NCBI GenBank assembly: GCA_028279985.1
Contig: JANQMR010000005.1
Location: 62,001 to 126,000 of the forward strand
Origin: Woeseiaceae bacterium
GTDB lineage: Bacteria; Pseudomonadota; Gammaproteobacteria; Steroidobacterales; Woeseiaceae
DNA: 64,000 nt
Direction: 5' to 3'
Shown here: in pieces, positions 16,847-25,564 of the stretch
How positions within the stretch are numbered: the first letter of the stretch is position 1
Layout of the letters: each line of letters starts with the position of its first letter
Notes under the pieces: model-generated
What the model was told of the DNA's origin: nothing
Seen by the model: only the letters and a program-made list of their open reading frames with translations
Databases searched by the model: none
Made by a program: the position numbers and the translations under genes

Positions 16847-17818
16847 ATGCGGCTCGGCGGGTTTCGCGCGGCAAGGACCTGCATCGCCCTGGCAGGCGCC
16901 GTGAGCGTTTCGCCCGCAGTTGCCGACGACCGCGGTCCGCACGACTGGCTGGACCGGATGTCGATCGCCGTGCAGACGATCAACTACGAGGGTACCGTCA
17001 TCCGCCTCAAGGACGGCGTGCCGGAGGCGCTCAAGGTCGTACACACGGTCAGAGACGGCGTGATCCACGAGAAGGTCATCGTGCAGGAAGGCAACGGTCT
17101 GGAGATCATCCGCAACGGCAACGAAGTGCACTGTATCCTGCCCGACCGGAAGTCCGTGCTCGTCGAGGAATGGAACGACCAGAGCACGCTGTTTTCCACA
17201 CTGCCTTCGAGCGATATTCGTTTCGGCAGCGAGTACGATGTCGCGGTCGTCAGACACGACCGGGTCGCCGGGCGCAGGGCGGTCATTCTCGCCATCCGTC
17301 CCCACGACGGCTACCGTTACGGTCATCGCATCTGGCTCGACCTGGAAACCGGCTTTCCGTTGAAAACCCAGCTCATTGGCGACGGCAGCGAGGCGATCGA
17401 GCAGGTCAAGTTCGCCGATATCGACCTCGATTCGGACATACAGATGAGTGCGCTCAAGCCGTCTTATAGCATCGACAGCTTTCAGTGGTATACCGAACCG
17501 CGGCGCGCCGTAAGACGCGGCATCGAGACGGAATGGGTCAGCGACGAGCTGCCTCGCGGCTTCGAGGCCGTGTCGATTCAGGAAGAACGGCTTCCGGACA
17601 CCGAGCAGGCCGTTACCCACATTCTGTACAGCGACGGTCTCGCCAACGTTTCGGTATTCATAGCCGCTGCCGACGGCAAGAACGTGGCCGAGCGGTCCCG
17701 TGTCGGCGGCTCCAATTCCTTCAGCCTGGTCGACGGCGAACATCGCGTGACCGCGGTCGGCGAGGTGCCGGCGGCAACCGTCGAGCAGATTGCGCGATCG
17801 ATGCGCCGCGGGCGCTAG
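16847..17818 (+). CDS. rseB: Sigma-E regulatory protein RseB (MucB)
   Basis: 323-residue periplasmic protein that binds RseA and shields it from DegS; it also senses lipid and LPS intermediates. An N-terminal signal ends near SPAVADD. The large MucB/RseB domain follows (HDWLDRMSIAVQTINYEGT, RIWLDLETGFPLKTQLI), with the C-terminal small domain (WVSDELPRGFEAV, HILYSDGLANVSVFI, VTAVGEVPAATVEQIARSM). Length and order match the family. ATG at 16847 lies 2 bp after rseA. Its TAG stop forms part of the hairpin repeat at 17815-17852. Confidence 0.94.
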   Translation: MRLGGFRAARTCIALAGAVSVSPAVADDRGPHDWLDRMSIAVQTINYEGTVIRLKDGVPEALKVVHTVRDGVIHEKVIVQEGNGLEIIRNGNEVHCILPDRKSVLVEEWNDQSTLFSTLPSSDIRFGSEYDVAVVRHDRVAGRRAVILAIRPHDGYRYGHRIWLDLETGFPLKTQLIGDGSEAIEQVKFADIDLDSDIQMSALKPSYSIDSFQWYTEPRRAVRRGIETEWVSDELPRGFEAVSIQEERLPDTEQAVTHILYSDGLANVSVFIAAADGKNVAERSRVGGSNSFSLVDGEHRVTAVGEVPAATVEQIARSMRRGR

Positions 17819-17852
17819 GGAGCCTCGCCAGACTTGTGCAGAGGTTCCCTAG
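17815..17852. repeat. Hairpin repeat family B, copy 1 (after rseB)
   Basis: CTAGGGAGCCTC (17815-17826) pairs with GAGGTTCCCTAG (17841-17852) with one mismatch around a 14-nt loop. The unit GGGAGCCTCGCC...TGCAGAGGTTCCCT recurs at 27782-27814 with only five differences, all transitions. No T-run follows. It could be a remnant of a short terminal-inverted-repeat element, or a transcript-end hairpin. Confidence 0.7.
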
Positions 17853-17909
17853 GCTCCATACCGGCCCGGCCGAAACGGACGCCGGTCCGATTCGCTAGAA
17901 TACACACCG

Positions 17910-18365
17910 ATGGAAGCAGCAAAGGCAACGGTCCTGGGTATGAGGCGGCGCGCAGGCGGGGTGGTTGCACGCGTGCGGCTCGACGAGCAGCTTGCCTGCG
18001 CACGTTGCGCCGAGGGTCGCGGCTGCGGAGCCGGACTGTTCGGCGCCGGCCGAAAACGCTCTGTGTTCGAGGTTCCCGTGGCGCCGGACCGGGCCTTGGC
18101 GGTCGGAGACCGCGTGGCCTTGGCGGCCGGTCCCGGGGTCTTGCTCAAGGCTGCCGTGCTGGCCTACGCACTGCCGCTGGCGGGCGCCGCCGGCGCCACC
18201 CTGCTGGCGGGACTGTTCGCGGTCGGTGACCGGGTCGCCGTGCTGGCTGCGCTGGCAGGCCTGGTCGCCGCGACGGTCGTCGCCCGCCGCCTGCAGTCGC
18301 GACGAAGTTGCTTGCTCGAGATTGAGGCACGGCCGGCGGCGGACCGGACGGCCGCGGGAGCCTGA
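17910..18365 (+). CDS. rseC: RseC/MucC-like membrane protein
   Basis: 151-residue protein of the RseC/MucC family, associated in E. coli with reduction of the SoxR Fe-S cluster (Rsx/Rnf partner). An N-terminal Cys motif, CARCAEGRGCGAGLFG, follows a beta-rich GGVVARVRLDEQLA segment; two membrane helices follow (about 82-103 and 108-126), with basic residues after the second. ATG at 17910. Its stop is immediately followed by the GTG of the glutaredoxin-like gene. The exact role in the sigma-E operon is unclear even in model species. Confidence 0.88.
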   Translation: MEAAKATVLGMRRRAGGVVARVRLDEQLACARCAEGRGCGAGLFGAGRKRSVFEVPVAPDRALAVGDRVALAAGPGVLLKAAVLAYALPLAGAAGATLLAGLFAVGDRVAVLAALAGLVAATVVARRLQSRRSCLLEIEARPAADRTAAGA

Positions 18366-18647
18366 GTGCAAACCCTGCATGTCTACAGCCGCCGCGGTTG
18401 CCACCTCTGCGAATGCCTCGTCGAGGAGCTCCTGCCGCTGATCCGCGGCAAATTGCGGCTGGAGGTACGGGATATCGACAGCCGTGAGGACTGGCAAAAG
18501 CGCTACGATACCCGCGTGCCGGTGGTCGAGTTCGACGGCCGGCTGGTCTGCGAATACGAGTTGGATCGGGAAGCCCTTAGGTCGGCAATGGGGTCGGCAG
18601 TGGGGTCGGCAGTGGGGCCGGCAATGAGGTCGGCAATCGAGCGGTAA
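18366..18647 (+). CDS. Glutaredoxin-family (DUF836) thiol protein
   Basis: 93-residue small thioredoxin-fold protein. The N-terminal LHVYSRRGCHLCECLVEEL carries a CxxC active site (CHLC), and the cis-Pro element is VPVVEFDG. It belongs to the glutaredoxin-like DUF836 group often found between mucC/rseC and lepA. GTG 18366 abuts the rseC TGA without a gap. The C-terminal tail is unusual: five 12-nt units add a repeat of about four residues (Met/Val-Gly-Ser-Ala) just before the stop, which seems a recent expansion rather than part of the fold. Confidence 0.85.
   Translation: MQTLHVYSRRGCHLCECLVEELLPLIRGKLRLEVRDIDSREDWQKRYDTRVPVVEFDGRLVCEYELDREALRSAMGSAVGSAVGPAMRSAIER
18579..18638 (+). repeat. 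12-nt in-frame tandem repeat x5 at the 3' end of the glutaredoxin gene
   Basis: Units at 18579, 18591, 18603, 18615 and 18627, each 12 nt: AGGTCGGCAATG, GGGTCGGCAGTG (twice), GGGCCGGCAATG, AGGTCGGCAATC. It is in frame and ends 9 nt before the end of the gene, so copy-number change alters only the tail length. Confidence 0.85.
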
Positions 18648-18770
18648 CCGCGAACAGCTTTCCGGCGGGCCGGCGCCGACCGAAACCCGGCCGGAAACCG
18701 GTATACTGCGCGGTTTGTTCGTCGTTGCGTGGCATGCCGTGCGCCTTGATCCGGTATCGACAACCCCCAG

Positions 18771-20561
18771 ATGAAGCACATTCGCAACTTTTCCATCATT
18801 GCCCACATCGACCACGGCAAGTCCACGCTCGCCGATCGACTGATCCAGTCTTGCGGCGGGCTGACGGATCGTGAGATGGCCGAGCAGGTGCTCGATTCGA
18901 TGGACCTGGAACGGGAACGCGGCATCACGATCAAGGCGCAAAGCGTCTCCCTGCAATACGAGGCGGCGGACGGCAGCGGGTATCAGCTCAATTTCATCGA
19001 CACGCCGGGTCACGTCGATTTTTCGTACGAGGTATCGCGATCGCTGGCGGCTTGCGAGGGAGCGCTGCTGGTCGTGGATGCCGCGCAGGGCGTCGAGGCG
19101 CAAAGCGTCGCCAATTGCACGACGGCCATCGATCAGGGTCTCGAGGTGTTGCCGGTGTTGAACAAGATCGATCTGCCGGCAGCGGAGCCGGATCGGGTCA
19201 TGGCCGAGATCGAAGACGTAATCGGCATCGACGCGAGCGATTCTGTCCTGGTCAGCGCCAAGACGGGCAAGGGTGTCCCGGAGCTGCTGGAAGCCATCGT
19301 GGCCAGGATCCCGCCGCCGGAGGGCGAGCCCGAGGCGCCGCTGCAGGCGCTGATTATCGACAGTTGGTTCGACAACTACGTCGGCGTCGTCTCGCTGGTT
19401 CGCGTCGTCAACGGCAAGCTGACCCGGGGCAGTAAAATCAAGGTCATGTCCACGGGCAGCGCGTACAACGCCGACCGGATCGGCAGTTTCACGCCGAAGA
19501 TGCAGGATAGGGACGTGCTCGATACCGGCGAGGTCGGTTACGTCATCGCGGGTATCAAGGACATTTTCGGGGCGCCGGTCGGCGACACGCTGACGAATGC
19601 GCGGAAGCCCTGCGAGGTTCCCCTGCCTGGATTCAAGCAAGTACAGCCCCGCGTATTCGCGGGGCTTTTCCCGATTTCTTCAGACGATTACGAGAACTTC
19701 CGCGAAGCCCTGCAGAAACTCAGGCTCAACGATGCCGCATTGCACTTCGAGCCGGAAACCTCGGCTGCGTTGGGTTTCGGCTTTCGTTGCGGTTTCCTCG
19801 GTATGCTGCACATGGAGATCGTGCAGGAGCGGCTGGAGCGCGAATACGACCTGGACCTGATCACCACGGCGCCGACGGTGGTGTTCGAGGTCGTGGACAC
19901 CGCCGGCGACACCGGCCTCGTGGACAACCCGTCCCGGCTGCCGCCGGCCAACGACATCGCGGAATTGCGCGAGCCGATCATAATCGCCAACATACTCGTG
20001 CCCGAACGTCACGTGGGCGCGGTAATCACCCTCTGTGTCGAGAAGCGGGGCGTGCAGCGTCACATCCGCTACCTGGGCAGCCAGGTGTCTTTGGAGTACG
20101 AAATGCCGCTGGCGGAAGTCGTCCTCGACTTTTTCGATCGCCTCAAGTCGGTGAGCCGGGGCTTCGCGTCTTTCGACTATCACTTCGATCGTTTCGAGCC
20201 CGCGGACCTCGTTCGGCTGGACGTGCTGATCAACAAGGAGCGGGTGGACGCCTTGTCCATCATCGTACACCGGTCCGGCGTCAAATCCCGGGGCCGGGAA
20301 CTGGTAGATAAAATGAAAGAGCTGATTCCACGTCAGATGTTCGATGTCGCGATTCAGGCGGCCATCGGCAGCCAGGTGATTGCACGAAGCACGGTCAAGG
20401 CTTTACGCAAGAACGTTACCGCCAAGTGTTACGGCGGCGACGTCACGCGCAAACGCAAGTTGCTCGAAAAACAGAAAGCCGGCAAACGCCGGATGAAGCA
20501 GGTCGGTTCCGTCGAGATCCCGCAAGAGGCTTTTCTCGCCGTGCTGAGAGTAGATAAATGA
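18771..20561 (+). CDS. lepA: Elongation factor 4 (LepA)
   Basis: 596-residue ribosome-associated GTPase that affects translation initiation and back-translocation. G1 is [14 protein letters not shown], the switch II motif [25 protein letters not shown] gives NKxD, and SAKTGKGV is G5. The EF4-specific C-terminal domain ends GKKRM-like, with [17 protein letters not shown] and a final VDK. Full length. ATG at 18771; lepB follows after 76 bp, the classical lepA-lepB pair. Its coding sequence contains a terminator-like hairpin at 19645-19669, and its last codons are tandemly duplicated downstream. Confidence 0.97.
   Translation: MKHIRNFSIIAHIDHGKSTLADRLIQSCGGLTDREMAEQVLDSMDLERERGITIKAQSVSLQYEAADGSGYQLNFIDTPGHVDFSYEVSRSLAACEGALLVVDAAQGVEAQSVANCTTAIDQGLEVLPVLNKIDLPAAEPDRVMAEIEDVIGIDASDSVLVSAKTGKGVPELLEAIVARIPPPEGEPEAPLQALIIDSWFDNYVGVVSLVRVVNGKLTRGSKIKVMSTGSAYNADRIGSFTPKMQDRDVLDTGEVGYVIAGIKDIFGAPVGDTLTNARKPCEVPLPGFKQVQPRVFAGLFPISSDDYENFREALQKLRLNDAALHFEPETSAALGFGFRCGFLGMLHMEIVQERLEREYDLDLITTAPTVVFEVVDTAGDTGLVDNPSRLPPANDIAELREPIIIANILVPERHVGAVITLCVEKRGVQRHIRYLGSQVSLEYEMPLAEVVLDFFDRLKSVSRGFASFDYHFDRFEPADLVRLDVLINKERVDALSIIVHRSGVKSRGRELVDKMKELIPRQMFDVAIQAAIGSQVIARSTVKALRKNVTAKCYGGDVTRKRKLLEKQKAGKRRMKQVGSVEIPQEAFLAVLRVDK
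19645..19669 (+). terminator. Intrinsic-terminator-like hairpin inside lepA
   Basis: AGCCCCGCG (19645-19653), a TATT loop, CGCGGGGCT (19658-19666), then TTT: a perfect 9-bp GC-rich stem running straight into a short U-tract, within the sense strand of lepA (codons for QPRVFAGLF). The geometry fits an intrinsic terminator except that the U-tract is only 4 nt. Function is unproven. Confidence 0.4.
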
Positions 20562-20609
20562 CTAGTCGACAAATGATGGGTCGACAAATGGTCAGTCGGC
20601 AAGTGATCC
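20550..20609 (+). repeat. 15-nt tandem repeat x4 copying the lepA 3' end
   Basis: Units of 15 nt at 20550 (GTAGATAAATGACTA, coding Val-Asp-Lys-stop), 20565 (GTCGACAAATGATGG), 20580 (GTCGACAAATGGTCA) and 20595 (GTCGGCAAGTGATCC). Each copy still reads approximately VDK-stop in the lepA frame. It fills most of the gap before lepB. Confidence 0.85.
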
Positions 20610-20637
20610 TCAGCCGGGAAAAAACGGGGGAACGAAG

Positions 20638-21399
20638 TTGAGTATCAATCTGGCGCTGATCCTGACCCTGCTGACAGCCGTCTCCGGTGTCGTCTATGCG
20701 CTGGATCGGTTCGTCTGGAAGGAATGGCGGAAAACCGGCGATGAGGCGGTACCCGGCCTGCGCCGCAGCGTCGTCGAGTACTCGCGCTCGTTTTTTCCAG
20801 TGCTGCTGTTCGTGCTCGTGATCCGGTCCTTCGTGTTCGAGCCGTTTCGTATCCCGTCCGGCTCGATGATGCCCACGCTGCTGCAAGGCGATTTCATTTT
20901 CGTAAAAAAATATGCCTATGGGCTGCGGCTGCCGGTCACCGAGACCAAGGTCGTCGAAACCGGCGAGCCGGACCGCGGCGACGTGATCGTGTTTCGCTTG
21001 CCGCAAGACCCCAACGTCAACTACATCAAGCGGGTCATCGGTTTGCCCGGCGACACGATCAGCTACCAGCGGCATCGGCTGGTCATCAACGGGGAACTGG
21101 TGGCGCTGGAGCGGCATCCCGAAGCGACCGTGCTCAACCCGAGGTTCGTGGAGCAACTCGGCGACAGGTACCACGACATCCTGATCAACAACCCGCAGTA
21201 TTCGATCAACGACGGCACCTACGTCGTGCCCGAGGGCACGTACTTCGTCATGGGCGACAATCGCGACAACAGCAAGGACAGCCGTTGGATCGGTTCGATT
21301 CCGGACTCTCACCTGGTCGGCGAGGCCGTGCGTATCTGGATGCACATCGACGGCTTTAGCTGGCCGCGCTGGGACCGGATCGGCACCAAGATCGAATAA
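20638..21399 (+). CDS. lepB: Signal peptidase I
   Basis: 253-residue membrane serine protease that cleaves signal peptides of Sec and Tat exports. Two N-terminal hydrophobic segments (about 3-22 and 55-70) precede the catalytic Ser in PSGSMMPTLLQGDF; the general-base Lys is in NYIKRVIGLPGD, and the box E motif is MGDNRDNSKDSR. TTG start at 20638 with a GGGGGAA Shine-Dalgarno about 6 nt upstream. Length is shorter than E. coli LepB (324) but usual for many gammaproteobacteria. Follows lepA as expected. Confidence 0.96.
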   Translation: MSINLALILTLLTAVSGVVYALDRFVWKEWRKTGDEAVPGLRRSVVEYSRSFFPVLLFVLVIRSFVFEPFRIPSGSMMPTLLQGDFIFVKKYAYGLRLPVTETKVVETGEPDRGDVIVFRLPQDPNVNYIKRVIGLPGDTISYQRHRLVINGELVALERHPEATVLNPRFVEQLGDRYHDILINNPQYSINDGTYVVPEGTYFVMGDNRDNSKDSRWIGSIPDSHLVGEAVRIWMHIDGFSWPRWDRIGTKIE

Positions 21400-21493
21400 T
21401 GGATAATGTGGCGTCAGTCACTGATTTGGCGGCCGGTATCGGGCTAGTTTTACAAAATGTCGGTATCCTGGGACAAGCTGCCGAGAGCATGAA

Positions 21494-21910
21494 ATGAACG
21501 ACTGTTATCGAATCCGCGGGAGTGCCGTATCGAGCCGGTCCGGCGCGAGGCATGGGCAGCGCGGCATTACGACGCTCGGGCTGGTGATCCTGGTTGCGTT
21601 CATCGGCCTGTTCGTATTTGCGGGTATCCGGCTCCTGCCCGTCTATCTGAACTACTTCAAGGTCGCAGGCGTCGTGAACGGCGTCTTCGACGAGTTCGAC
21701 GGCCAGAATGCGAGCCGCGCGCAGATTCGTACCTCGATCTCGCGTCGTTTCGGCGTGGAAAGCGTCAGCGTCATTACGGCGCGGGATGTCGCGGTGAACA
21801 CCGTCGACGGCGGCATCGAAGTGTCGGCGAAGTACGATCATACTTCTCCATTCATTGCCAATATCTCTTTTACCGTGCATTTCGACAAAACGGTGCTCGT
21901 ACGACGCTGA
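21494..21910 (+). CDS. DUF4845 membrane-anchored protein
   Basis: 138-residue protein with a polar, Arg/Ser-rich N-terminus, one hydrophobic helix (about 26-50, TTLGLVILVAFIGLFVFAG) and a small extracytoplasmic domain (LLPVYLNYFKVAGVVNGVF, ending ISFTVHFDKTVLVRR). It matches the DUF4845 family found between lepB and rnc in many gammaproteobacteria. Function is unknown; the pilin-like QRGITTLG start before the helix is notable but lacks a proper prepilin cleavage motif. Likely in one transcript with rnc and era. Confidence 0.85.
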   Translation: MNDCYRIRGSAVSSRSGARHGQRGITTLGLVILVAFIGLFVFAGIRLLPVYLNYFKVAGVVNGVFDEFDGQNASRAQIRTSISRRFGVESVSVITARDVAVNTVDGGIEVSAKYDHTSPFIANISFTVHFDKTVLVRR

Positions 21911-21970
21911 CAAGGCATAGAGCCCGGGACGTCCGGCGACGGACCGGGGCGACCGACCAGAGCGACAGAT

Positions 21971-22657
21971 TTGGAAAAGGCGGAAAGCTGGCTCGGCGAC
22001 ACGCTGGGTTATCGTTTCAACGATCGACTCCTGCTCAGGCAGGCATTGACCCATCGCAGCGCCGACGGGCCGAGCAACGAGCGGCTGGAGTTCCTCGGCG
22101 ACGCCGTGCTCGATTTCGTCGTGTCCGAGATTCTGTACCGGGCCCTGCCCGACTCCGACGAGGGAGACTTGAGCAGGCAGCGCGCTTCGCTGGTCAACGA
22201 TACGTCGCTCGCCGGCCTCGCCACCGAGATAGGGCTGGGCCGGCACCTGGTGCTCGGCAGCGGCGAACAAAAGAGCGGCGGCCACCGGCGTGAATCCATA
22301 CTCGCGGATGCACTGGAAGCTCTGTTCGGTGCCGTGTTCCTGGATTCGGGCATCCGTTCCGCCTCGACGATGATCGAGCGGGTATTCGGCGAGCGTTTGC
22401 AGGAGTTTCCGGATGCCAGCGAGCTCAGGGACCCAAAAACCCGGCTGCAGGAGTGGCTGCAGGGCCGCGGACTGCCGCTGCCCGAATACGAACTGGTCAA
22501 GGTGAGCGGCAAGGCGCATCGGCAGCGCTTCGAGGTGCGGTGTTCCGCCGGCGAACACGGCGACCAGTCGAGCGGTGAAGGAAGCTCCCGGCGCAATGCC
22601 GAGCAGGATGCTGCGCGCAGGATGCTGGAGCGTCTCGGCGGCTCCGGCAGGCCGTGA
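21971..22657 (+). CDS. rnc: Ribonuclease III
   Basis: 228-residue dsRNA endonuclease that processes rRNA and regulatory RNAs. The catalytic signature is NERLEFLGDAVLDFV, with the second acidic set in ADALEALFGAVFLDSG; the dsRNA-binding domain occupies about 155-225 (DPKTRLQEWLQGRGLPLPEY, NAEQDAARRMLERL). TTG start at 21971. The gene overlaps era by 4 nt (GTGA), a near-universal pairing. Confidence 0.97.
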   Translation: MEKAESWLGDTLGYRFNDRLLLRQALTHRSADGPSNERLEFLGDAVLDFVVSEILYRALPDSDEGDLSRQRASLVNDTSLAGLATEIGLGRHLVLGSGEQKSGGHRRESILADALEALFGAVFLDSGIRSASTMIERVFGERLQEFPDASELRDPKTRLQEWLQGRGLPLPEYELVKVSGKAHRQRFEVRCSAGEHGDQSSGEGSSRRNAEQDAARRMLERLGGSGRP

Positions 22658-23553
22658 GCGGTTCGCCCTATCGCGCGGGATTCGTTGCCGTCGTCGGCAG
22701 GCCGAATGTCGGCAAGTCCACGTTGATCAACGCCTTGATGGGCAGCAAGGTCAGCATCGTCACGGCTAAGCCGCAGACGACCCGGCACCGGATACTCGCG
22801 GTTCATACCACGGACGAGGCACAGATCGTCTTCGTCGATACACCCGGACTGCACCGCAAGGCCCGTCGCGCCATGAACCGGCTGATGAATCGAGCCGCGG
22901 CGAACGCCCTTACGGACGCGGACCTGGTCCTTTTCGTGACGGAGGCGACGCGCTGGACCGAAGAGGACGCGGACGTCCTCGCGAGAATCGTGTCCGCCAA
23001 GCTGCCTGCGGTCGCGTTGTTGAACAAGATCGATCTGGTACATCCCAAGGTCCGCCTGCTCGAGGCCATCGACACGATGGCGGCACGGCACCCCTTCGCC
23101 GAGATCGTGCCGGTATCGGCTCGCAAGCACGACAATCTCGACGCGCTGCTTGCGATACTGCCCACCTACCTGCCGGAGTCGCCGCCCTTGTTCCCCGCGG
23201 ACATGCACACCGATCGCGGCGCCGAATTCCACGCGGCCGAAGTGATCCGCGAAAAACTCACGATGTTGTTGCACCAGGAGCTTCCCTACGGCCTGACGGT
23301 ACAGATCGAACGTTACCTTGAAGAGGATGCCGGCATTACGATTCACGGCTTGATCTGGGTTGAACGCGAGAGCCAGAAGGGTATGGTCGTCGGCAAGGGC
23401 GGCCGGCTTTTGAAACAGGTCGGCAAGGCCGCGCGGCACGAGCTCAAGGATCGACTCGGCCGGCCCGTGCACCTGGACTTGTGGGTCAAAGTCAGGGAAA
23501 ACTGGGTCGACAGTGAGAAAGACCTGCAGGGCCTGGGCTACGAAGCGCCCTGA
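22654..23553 (+). CDS. era: GTPase Era
   Basis: 299-residue GTPase for 16S rRNA maturation and 30S assembly. G1 is GRPNVGKSTLINAL, G3 DTPGLH, G4 NKID, and the KH domain carries GKGGRLLKQVGKAARHEL, followed by DLWVKVRENWVDSEKDLQGLGY. Full length. The GTG start overlaps the rnc stop. Downstream, four 14-nt repeats occupy much of the gap before recO. Confidence 0.97.
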   Translation: MSGSPYRAGFVAVVGRPNVGKSTLINALMGSKVSIVTAKPQTTRHRILAVHTTDEAQIVFVDTPGLHRKARRAMNRLMNRAAANALTDADLVLFVTEATRWTEEDADVLARIVSAKLPAVALLNKIDLVHPKVRLLEAIDTMAARHPFAEIVPVSARKHDNLDALLAILPTYLPESPPLFPADMHTDRGAEFHAAEVIREKLTMLLHQELPYGLTVQIERYLEEDAGITIHGLIWVERESQKGMVVGKGGRLLKQVGKAARHELKDRLGRPVHLDLWVKVRENWVDSEKDLQGLGYEAP

Positions 23554-23571
23554 GCGCCGGCCCCGGAGCGA

Positions 23572-23627
23572 CATCGGGAGGGCAATATCGAGAGGGCAAC
23601 GTCGAGTGGGTGACACCGAGAGGGGGA
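23572..23627 (+). repeat. 14-nt tandem repeat x4 between era and recO
   Basis: Units of 14 nt: CATCGGGAGGGCAA (23572), TATCGAGAGGGCAA (23586), CGTCGAGTGGGTGA (23600), CACCGAGAGGGGGA (23614). Diverged but evenly spaced; no hairpin. Confidence 0.75.
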
Positions 23628-23659
23628 GAACGGTCATCGCATGCGCCAGGCAGTGAATC

Positions 23660-24409
23660 ATGCGGGCTAACCGGGTACATGATCAGCCGGCGTTCCTGTT
23701 ACATCATCGGCCGTTTCGCGACTCGAGCAGGCTGTTGGACGTGCTCAGCGCCGATCACGGCAGGATTGCCCTGGTTGCGCGGGGCAGCCGCTCGGCGAAA
23801 TCGAAGCTCGGCGGGATACTCCGGCCGTTTGCGCCGCTGCGGCTGTCCTGGGTCATACGTTCCGATCTCGGCACGCTGACCGGCGCCGAGTTGCACGGCA
23901 TGCCGCCGGCCTTGCGCGGCGATTCGCTGCTGTCGGCGTTCTATCTCAACGAACTGTTGATCAACTTTCTGCACCGGCACGATCCGCAGCCGGAGATATA
24001 CCGCGTTTACGAAATGACCTTGGTCGAACTTGCGGCAGCCCGGCAGCCGGCCGCGCCGCTCAGGCAATTCGAAATCGTCTTGCTGGGTTTACTCGGCTAC
24101 GCCTTGAGCTTCGATCACGAGGCGGGTTCGCTCGAGGCCATCGATCCCGGCCGCCACTACGAGTACCGGGTCGAGCAGGGGCCGGTGCCGGTCGATCGCA
24201 GCTCGGGCACGATGGTGTTTCGCGGTTCGGAGCTGTTGGCCATCGGCCGGCGGGACTTCGAGGACGCGGCCGCGTTGCGCGCCGCCGGCCGGCTGCTGCG
24301 CGCGGCGATTCGTCACCATCTGGGCGGACGTGAAATCAGGAGCCGCAAGGTGCTCCGCGACCTGCATCGCGTTAAACTCGGCTCCGCCCGAGAAGAGAGA
24401 CCCGAATGA
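23660..24409 (+). CDS. recO: DNA repair protein RecO
   Basis: 249-residue RecF-pathway mediator that helps load RecA on SSB-coated DNA. The N-terminal OB-fold matches the family ([33 protein letters not shown]), as do the helical [24 protein letters not shown] and the C-terminal [22 protein letters not shown]. No zinc-finger Cys cluster, as is usual in gammaproteobacterial RecO. ATG at 23660; its TGA overlaps the pdxJ ATG. Confidence 0.94.
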   Translation: MRANRVHDQPAFLLHHRPFRDSSRLLDVLSADHGRIALVARGSRSAKSKLGGILRPFAPLRLSWVIRSDLGTLTGAELHGMPPALRGDSLLSAFYLNELLINFLHRHDPQPEIYRVYEMTLVELAAARQPAAPLRQFEIVLLGLLGYALSFDHEAGSLEAIDPGRHYEYRVEQGPVPVDRSSGTMVFRGSELLAIGRRDFEDAAALRAAGRLLRAAIRHHLGGREIRSRKVLRDLHRVKLGSAREERPE

Positions 24410-25146
24410 ACACTGACGGACCGTTGAAGCTGGGGGTCAACATCGACCACGTCGCGACCTTGCGCCAGGTGCGCGGCACGCCTTATCCAAGCCCGGCCGA
24501 AGCCGCGGCCATCGTCGAGCAAGCCGGCGCCGACAGCATTACCGTGCACCTGCGCGAGGACCGTCGTCACATCCAGGATCGCGATCTGGTCGAAATCGGC
24601 GAGGTGATGCGGACGCGCATGAACCTGGAAATGGCGGTCACGGACCCGATGCTCGACATCGCCGAGCAAACACGGCCCGCCGATGGTTGCCTGGTCCCGG
24701 AGAAACGCGAGGAACTGACGACCGAAGGCGGCCTGGACGTCGTCGCGGGACTCGATCGTGTGCGCCGGGCTTGTAGACGCCTGTCCGATAGCGGGATACG
24801 CGTGTCATTGTTCATCGATCCGGAGCGTGAACAGATCGATGCGGCGGTGGACTCGGGAGCTCCGGTCGTGGAGCTGCACACCGGGCGCTATGCCGACGCC
24901 GCCGGCGCCGAACGGGAGGCCGAGCTGTCGCGGATCGTCGATGCCGCGCATTACGCAAGCGACCGCGGCCTGACCGTCCATGCCGGGCACGGTCTGCACT
25001 ACGACAACGTCGCTGCCATTGCCGGCATAGAGCCGATCGTCGAGCTCAACATCGGTCACGCAATCGTTGCGCGCGCCGTTTTCGACGGCCTTAATGTCGC
25101 GGTCGGCGAAATGAAGCGCCTGATGTCGGCCGCTCGCGGTACGTGA
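24406..25146 (+). CDS. pdxJ: Pyridoxine 5'-phosphate synthase
   Basis: 246-residue TIM-barrel enzyme that condenses 1-deoxyxylulose 5-phosphate with 3-amino-2-oxopropyl phosphate in de novo vitamin B6 synthesis. The signatures [54 protein letters not shown] and [11 protein letters not shown] are all intact. ATG overlaps the recO stop (ATGA). The recO-pdxJ-acpS order is conserved across gammaproteobacteria. Confidence 0.97.
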   Translation: MNTDGPLKLGVNIDHVATLRQVRGTPYPSPAEAAAIVEQAGADSITVHLREDRRHIQDRDLVEIGEVMRTRMNLEMAVTDPMLDIAEQTRPADGCLVPEKREELTTEGGLDVVAGLDRVRRACRRLSDSGIRVSLFIDPEREQIDAAVDSGAPVVELHTGRYADAAGAEREAELSRIVDAAHYASDRGLTVHAGHGLHYDNVAAIAGIEPIVELNIGHAIVARAVFDGLNVAVGEMKRLMSAARGT

Positions 25147-25153
25147 GCGCGGG

Positions 25154-25558
25154 ATGATATACGGCGTGGGTACCGACGTCGTCGAGCTCTCACGGGTCCA
25201 GGCGACCTACGAACGGTTCGGCGAACACTTCGTGCGCCGCTTGTTGATGGACGAGGAGATCGAGCTGTTTCATCGGTCCAAACGGCCGGTACGATTTCTC
25301 GCGATGCGTTTCGCCGGCAAGGAGGCGACCGTCAAGGCAATGGGCACGGGTTTCGCCCACGGTGTGTGGATTCGCGACGTGGGCATCGTCAACGACGACT
25401 GGGGCCGGCCGTTACCGATCTGGTCGGAGCGCGGACGCCGTGTTTGCGACCGTCTGGGGATTGCCGCGGGTCACGTCAGCCTGACCGACGACGCCGGGCT
25501 GATCGTTGCGTTTGCCGTCGTCGAGAAAAGCGACGGCGCGCCGGAGCGCAGGTCTTAG
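25154..25558 (+). CDS. acpS: Holo-[acyl-carrier-protein] synthase
   Basis: 134-residue phosphopantetheinyl transferase that activates ACP. The Mg-binding acidic residues are visible in GTDVVELSRV (Asp8) and FAGKEATVKAMGTG (Glu near 56). The C-terminus HVSLTDDAGLIVAFAVVEK matches. ATG at 25154 is 7 bp after pdxJ. Length typical (about 126), with a short polar tail. Confidence 0.95.
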   Translation: MIYGVGTDVVELSRVQATYERFGEHFVRRLLMDEEIELFHRSKRPVRFLAMRFAGKEATVKAMGTGFAHGVWIRDVGIVNDDWGRPLPIWSERGRRVCDRLGIAAGHVSLTDDAGLIVAFAVVEKSDGAPERRS

Positions 25559-25564
25559 ACATCG

